This document shows positions 5,439 to 7,536 of a stretch of DNA of 7,536 bases, one piece after another. Numbering within the stretch: position 1 is the first letter of the stretch; each line of letters opens with the position of its first letter. The stretch is from NCBI GenBank assembly GCA_946563605.1, contig CAMNVW010000068.1, positions 1 through 7,536 on the forward strand, written 5' to 3'. The translations under genes were made by a program, and so were the position numbers. Source of the DNA: an uncultured Clostridia bacterium. GTDB taxonomy: Bacteria; Bacillota; Clostridia; Oscillospirales; Ruminococcaceae. The notes beneath the pieces were generated by a model. The model saw only the letters and a list, made by a program, of their open reading frames with translations, had not been told where the DNA came from and did no database searches.

Positions 5439-6475
5439 GCCGAAATTTGTTTCTTTTTCTTCCAAACGCCTGCTGTGGCAGTGAAGCATCCGCCTACCAG
5501 AATGGGCAGATAAAAGGTCAGCAGCCTCCACAACAGAATCGCCAATCCCAAAAGGGCATTCGGGAAAAACAGACCAAACACCGTGTGAAAACCAAGTTCT
5601 GCGCCGGCAGCAGCTCCCGGCAGGGGAACAAACGAGGTAAAATTCAGCACAAACGCTCCGGCACAAATCATCATCAGAACATCCGCTTTCTGAAGCCCCA
5701 ACGCATAAAAGATGCACAGGGGAATCAGAAAAAAAGCGGTCAGCTGAACCACCGTCAGCAGCGAAATGTTCATCATGCCAACAACATCCTTGTGAATCTG
5801 CTCAAAGCTTTCGTAAAATTCACCCAGCTCTTTTTCGATGCGCTTGTGTGCTTTTTCGGATTTTTCCGCAGAGAGCAAACGCATCTTTGTGAGCAGCGAA
5901 ACCGTTCCGTACAGCAGTTTTTCGGTCGGACGCCGGAAAAATCCCAGACAAAGCAGACTCACAATCACAAAAATATTGACGCCGAAGCCCACAAAGCTGA
6001 GCCACCCCAACGCAGGAATCTTTCCGGCAAAGGTTTTAAAACAGCCTGCCAGCGTAAACGCGGAATAGATGGTGAGCACAAACTGGTATACAATAAATTT
6101 CATCATCAGTGAACAACTTGCAAAAGACAGAGACACCCCTTTTTTGACCAGATACACCGCCTGCATCGGCTGCCCTCCGCTTGAAAACGGCGTAATGCAG
6201 TTGAAGAACTGTCCGATCATCGCTGCCCGAAGGGTATCCCCCATCCTCTGTGTCGGGACAAAACGCCGTACTGCAAGGTGAAGTCCTATCCCTTCCAGCA
6301 GCCAATAGATGAGCATCAAACCGAGCGCTGCAACGATCCAGCCATGGCGCACCTTTTTGAGCAATTCAAAAAAGCTCTGTGCGCCATATTGTTTTCCTAG
6401 CCACAGACACAGTACTGCAAATGTTCCTGCAATAAAGACAAGTCCCTTGACGGCACGCTTTTCTTCTGTTTTCAT
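5435..6475 (-). CDS. UPF0104/LPG-synthase-like transmembrane protein (flippase-like domain)
   Basis: A 346-residue multispanning membrane protein with the PF03706 (lysylphosphatidylglycerol synthase TM region) fold, without the C-terminal aminoacyl-transfer domain of MprF. Landmarks are GQFFNCITPFSSGGQP (88-103), the charged cytoplasmic stretch rich in K and E (about 203-230), and FVPLPGAAAGAELGF (282-296). Hydrophobic segments lie near 12-28, 47-65, 120-145, 157-180, 235-260, 265-285 and 305-335. The ATG at 6473-6475 overlaps the TGA of the upstream glycosyltransferase (ATGA), and GGAGG (6482-6486) lies 6 bases upstream inside that gene, so translation is probably coupled. The pairing recalls LafB-LafC in Listeria, where the third gene product is a membrane protein of this type. 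A role in moving or supporting synthesis of a glycolipid is inferred from this context; the substrate is not known. Confidence 0.85.
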   Translation of the reverse strand: MKTEEKRAVKGLVFIAGTFAVLCLWLGKQYGAQSFFELLKKVRHGWIVAALGLMLIYWLLEGIGLHLAVRRFVPTQRMGDTLRAAMIGQFFNCITPFSSGGQPMQAVYLVKKGVSLSFASCSLMMKFIVYQFVLTIYSAFTLAGCFKTFAGKIPALGWLSFVGFGVNIFVIVSLLCLGFFRRPTEKLLYGTVSLLTKMRLLSAEKSEKAHKRIEKELGEFYESFEQIHKDVVGMMNISLLTVVQLTAFFLIPLCIFYALGLQKADVLMMICAGAFVLNFTSFVPLPGAAAGAELGFHTVFGLFFPNALLGLAILLWRLLTFYLPILVGGCFTATAGVWKKKKQISA

Positions 6476-7536
6476 CGTGAGCCTCCTGTCGGCTGCAGCA
6501 TCTTTCGGAGCAGTATTTTGCTGGTGTGTTTGCGCTTGCTTTCTTCCAGCAAACCGTGATAAAATTCCCTCCACATCGCCAAAACGTGCTCCTCGCTGTA
6601 AAAATAATTGCCCTGCTTTGCTTTTTGCACCGCCTGCTCATAATATTCCGGCTGTGTGGACAGCTTTACTAATTGCTGTTCAAACCCTTCGTTGTCCGCA
6701 GCCTTCAAATAATACCCTTCCAAAATAACCTTGTACAGTTCCAAATCACGCAGTAAAATCGGTATGCCGCAGCTCATCGCCTCCAGCACCGTCATCGGGA
6801 ACAGCTCGTCAAAGCTTGGAAGAAGCATCACATCGCCCATGCGGTAAAAATCGGGCATCTTTTCCCGTTCGATCAAGCCGGTAAAATGCAGGTTCTGTGG
6901 ATGCTGCTTCAAAAGCTGTTTAATTTCCTTATGACCATCGCTCATACTGCCGAAAGCAAAATCCCCTGCCCATACAAATTCCATCTGCGGCAAACGCTGC
7001 GCCAAATCTGCAAAATCCAAAACACCTTTCCTTGTTTGCAGCTGACCTGCACAAACAACTGTAAATTTCTGTGGGTCAAGCCCGAAGTCTTTGCGAATCT
7101 GCTGCTTTTCGGACGGCTGTGCCGGATAAAACATCTTGCCCGAAACATAGTTTGGAATATAGGTCACCTTTTTCGGGTCAATTCCGTAGGCGGCAAGCTT
7201 TGGGATAAAGCACGGATTGACGGTTACCAGATGATCCATACTTTTATAAAAACGGATCATGTATTCATAAAACACCTTGCGGCAAACTTTCGGAATCTCC
7301 AAACTTTGATCCACCGTTTCCGGCAAAAAATGCACCGAGCCGACCGTGACGCTTTTTTGTTTGAGCACAGGAAGCTCCGCCAAAAATCCGGGGTTGATGG
7401 TATGAATGTGCGTAATATCGGCTGCCGCCTTTGCATTGACGGTGACATTGAGCTTAAAATCGGAGCTGTTCCCCTCGATACGATCCAAACGTCCGGTAAC
7501 CAGATTGAGTTCTTCCTGATAAGCGGACAACACGCC
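6472..7536 (-). CDS. GT4-family glycosyltransferase, partial (5' end outside window)
   Basis: The visible 354 residues cover nearly all of a GT-B glycosyltransferase of family 4. The frame is open to the window edge. The first residues read GVLSAYQEELNLV, which resembles the nucleotide-binding N-terminal loop of related enzymes (GVGSAYLEQ), so perhaps 10-20 residues are missing and the GTG at 7531-7533 is not the start. Counted from that codon, landmarks are VHFLPETVDQSLEIP (68-82), VNPCFIPKLAAYGIDPKKVTYIPNYV (about 105-130), CAGQLQTRKG (161-170) and the C-terminal donor-site E-x7-E at E243 and E251 (FDELFPMTVLEAM). The HFLPETVD..LPK and FYKSMD..VTVNP pattern is what I recall from diacylglycerol-linked galactosyl/glucosyl transferases of Gram-positive bacteria. 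The likely product is a membrane glycolipid, possibly the lipoteichoic acid anchor. The sugar and acceptor cannot be fixed from sequence. It overlaps the next gene by ATGA. Confidence 0.88.
   Translation of the reverse strand, partial: GVLSAYQEELNLVTGRLDRIEGNSSDFKLNVTVNAKAAADITHIHTINPGFLAELPVLKQKSVTVGSVHFLPETVDQSLEIPKVCRKVFYEYMIRFYKSMDHLVTVNPCFIPKLAAYGIDPKKVTYIPNYVSGKMFYPAQPSEKQQIRKDFGLDPQKFTVVCAGQLQTRKGVLDFADLAQRLPQMEFVWAGDFAFGSMSDGHKEIKQLLKQHPQNLHFTGLIEREKMPDFYRMGDVMLLPSFDELFPMTVLEAMSCGIPILLRDLELYKVILEGYYLKAADNEGFEQQLVKLSTQPEYYEQAVQKAKQGNYFYSEEHVLAMWREFYHGLLEESKRKHTSKILLRKMLQPTGGSR

Noticed and set aside
5447..6112. Plus-strand open frame of 221 codons opposite the UPF0104 gene
   Set aside because: Its composition is biased (K, Q, N, H), it has no ribosome site, and it lies entirely within the real gene on the other strand.

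Overview
The window looks like chromosomal DNA from a gut-type Clostridia bacterium. My best guess is the Oscillospiraceae/Ruminococcaceae, near Faecalibacterium or Subdoligranulum. The reasons are moderate GC, strong GGAGG ribosome sites, sigma-A-like promoters, the protein families present (DegV, DUF368, diaminopropionate ammonia-lyase, a Gate-type membrane protein), and a 'GGCTCCCTTGTGTAAAGGGAG' type repeat that I recall as common in those genomes. The taxon is an inference; no rRNA or tRNA is present.

Layout from left to right. Positions 16-467 hold a compact element: a short DUF559 endonuclease-like gene (minus strand) lying between two inverted copies of a structured repeat. The right-hand repeat supplies the stop codon of the next gene (dpaL) and the ribosome site of the DUF559 gene. 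The left-hand repeat supplies the DUF559 stop codon. Positions 451-1674 (minus) encode a diaminopropionate ammonia-lyase. It is divergent from a DegV/FakB fatty-acid-binding protein at 1920-2777 (plus), and the roughly 245 bases between them carry a good promoter for each direction. DegV converges on a Gate-domain polytopic membrane protein (2935-4122, minus). Two back-to-back intrinsic terminators and a triplicated 17-bp repeat separate them. A gene-free stretch (4123-4487) holds the Gate-gene leader and promoter and the terminator of the next gene.

The right third is an envelope-lipid block, all on the minus strand. It reads from a GT4 glycosyltransferase (5' end outside the window) into a UPF0104/LPG-synthase-like multispanning protein through an ATGA overlap. 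A DUF368 protein follows, of the family now linked to undecaprenyl-phosphate translocation, with its own promoter and a hairpin-bearing leader. The overlapping pair resembles the glycolipid/lipoteichoic-acid anchor gene pairs of other Firmicutes. Together the three genes suggest lipid-linked sugar assembly and movement of carrier lipids across the membrane.

The most unusual item is the repeat-flanked DUF559 unit. It has no transposase, its coding region starts and stops within its own terminal repeats, and the inner hairpin keeps its shape while its sequence differs between the two repeats. I found no CRISPR array, tRNA, rRNA or classical insertion sequence.
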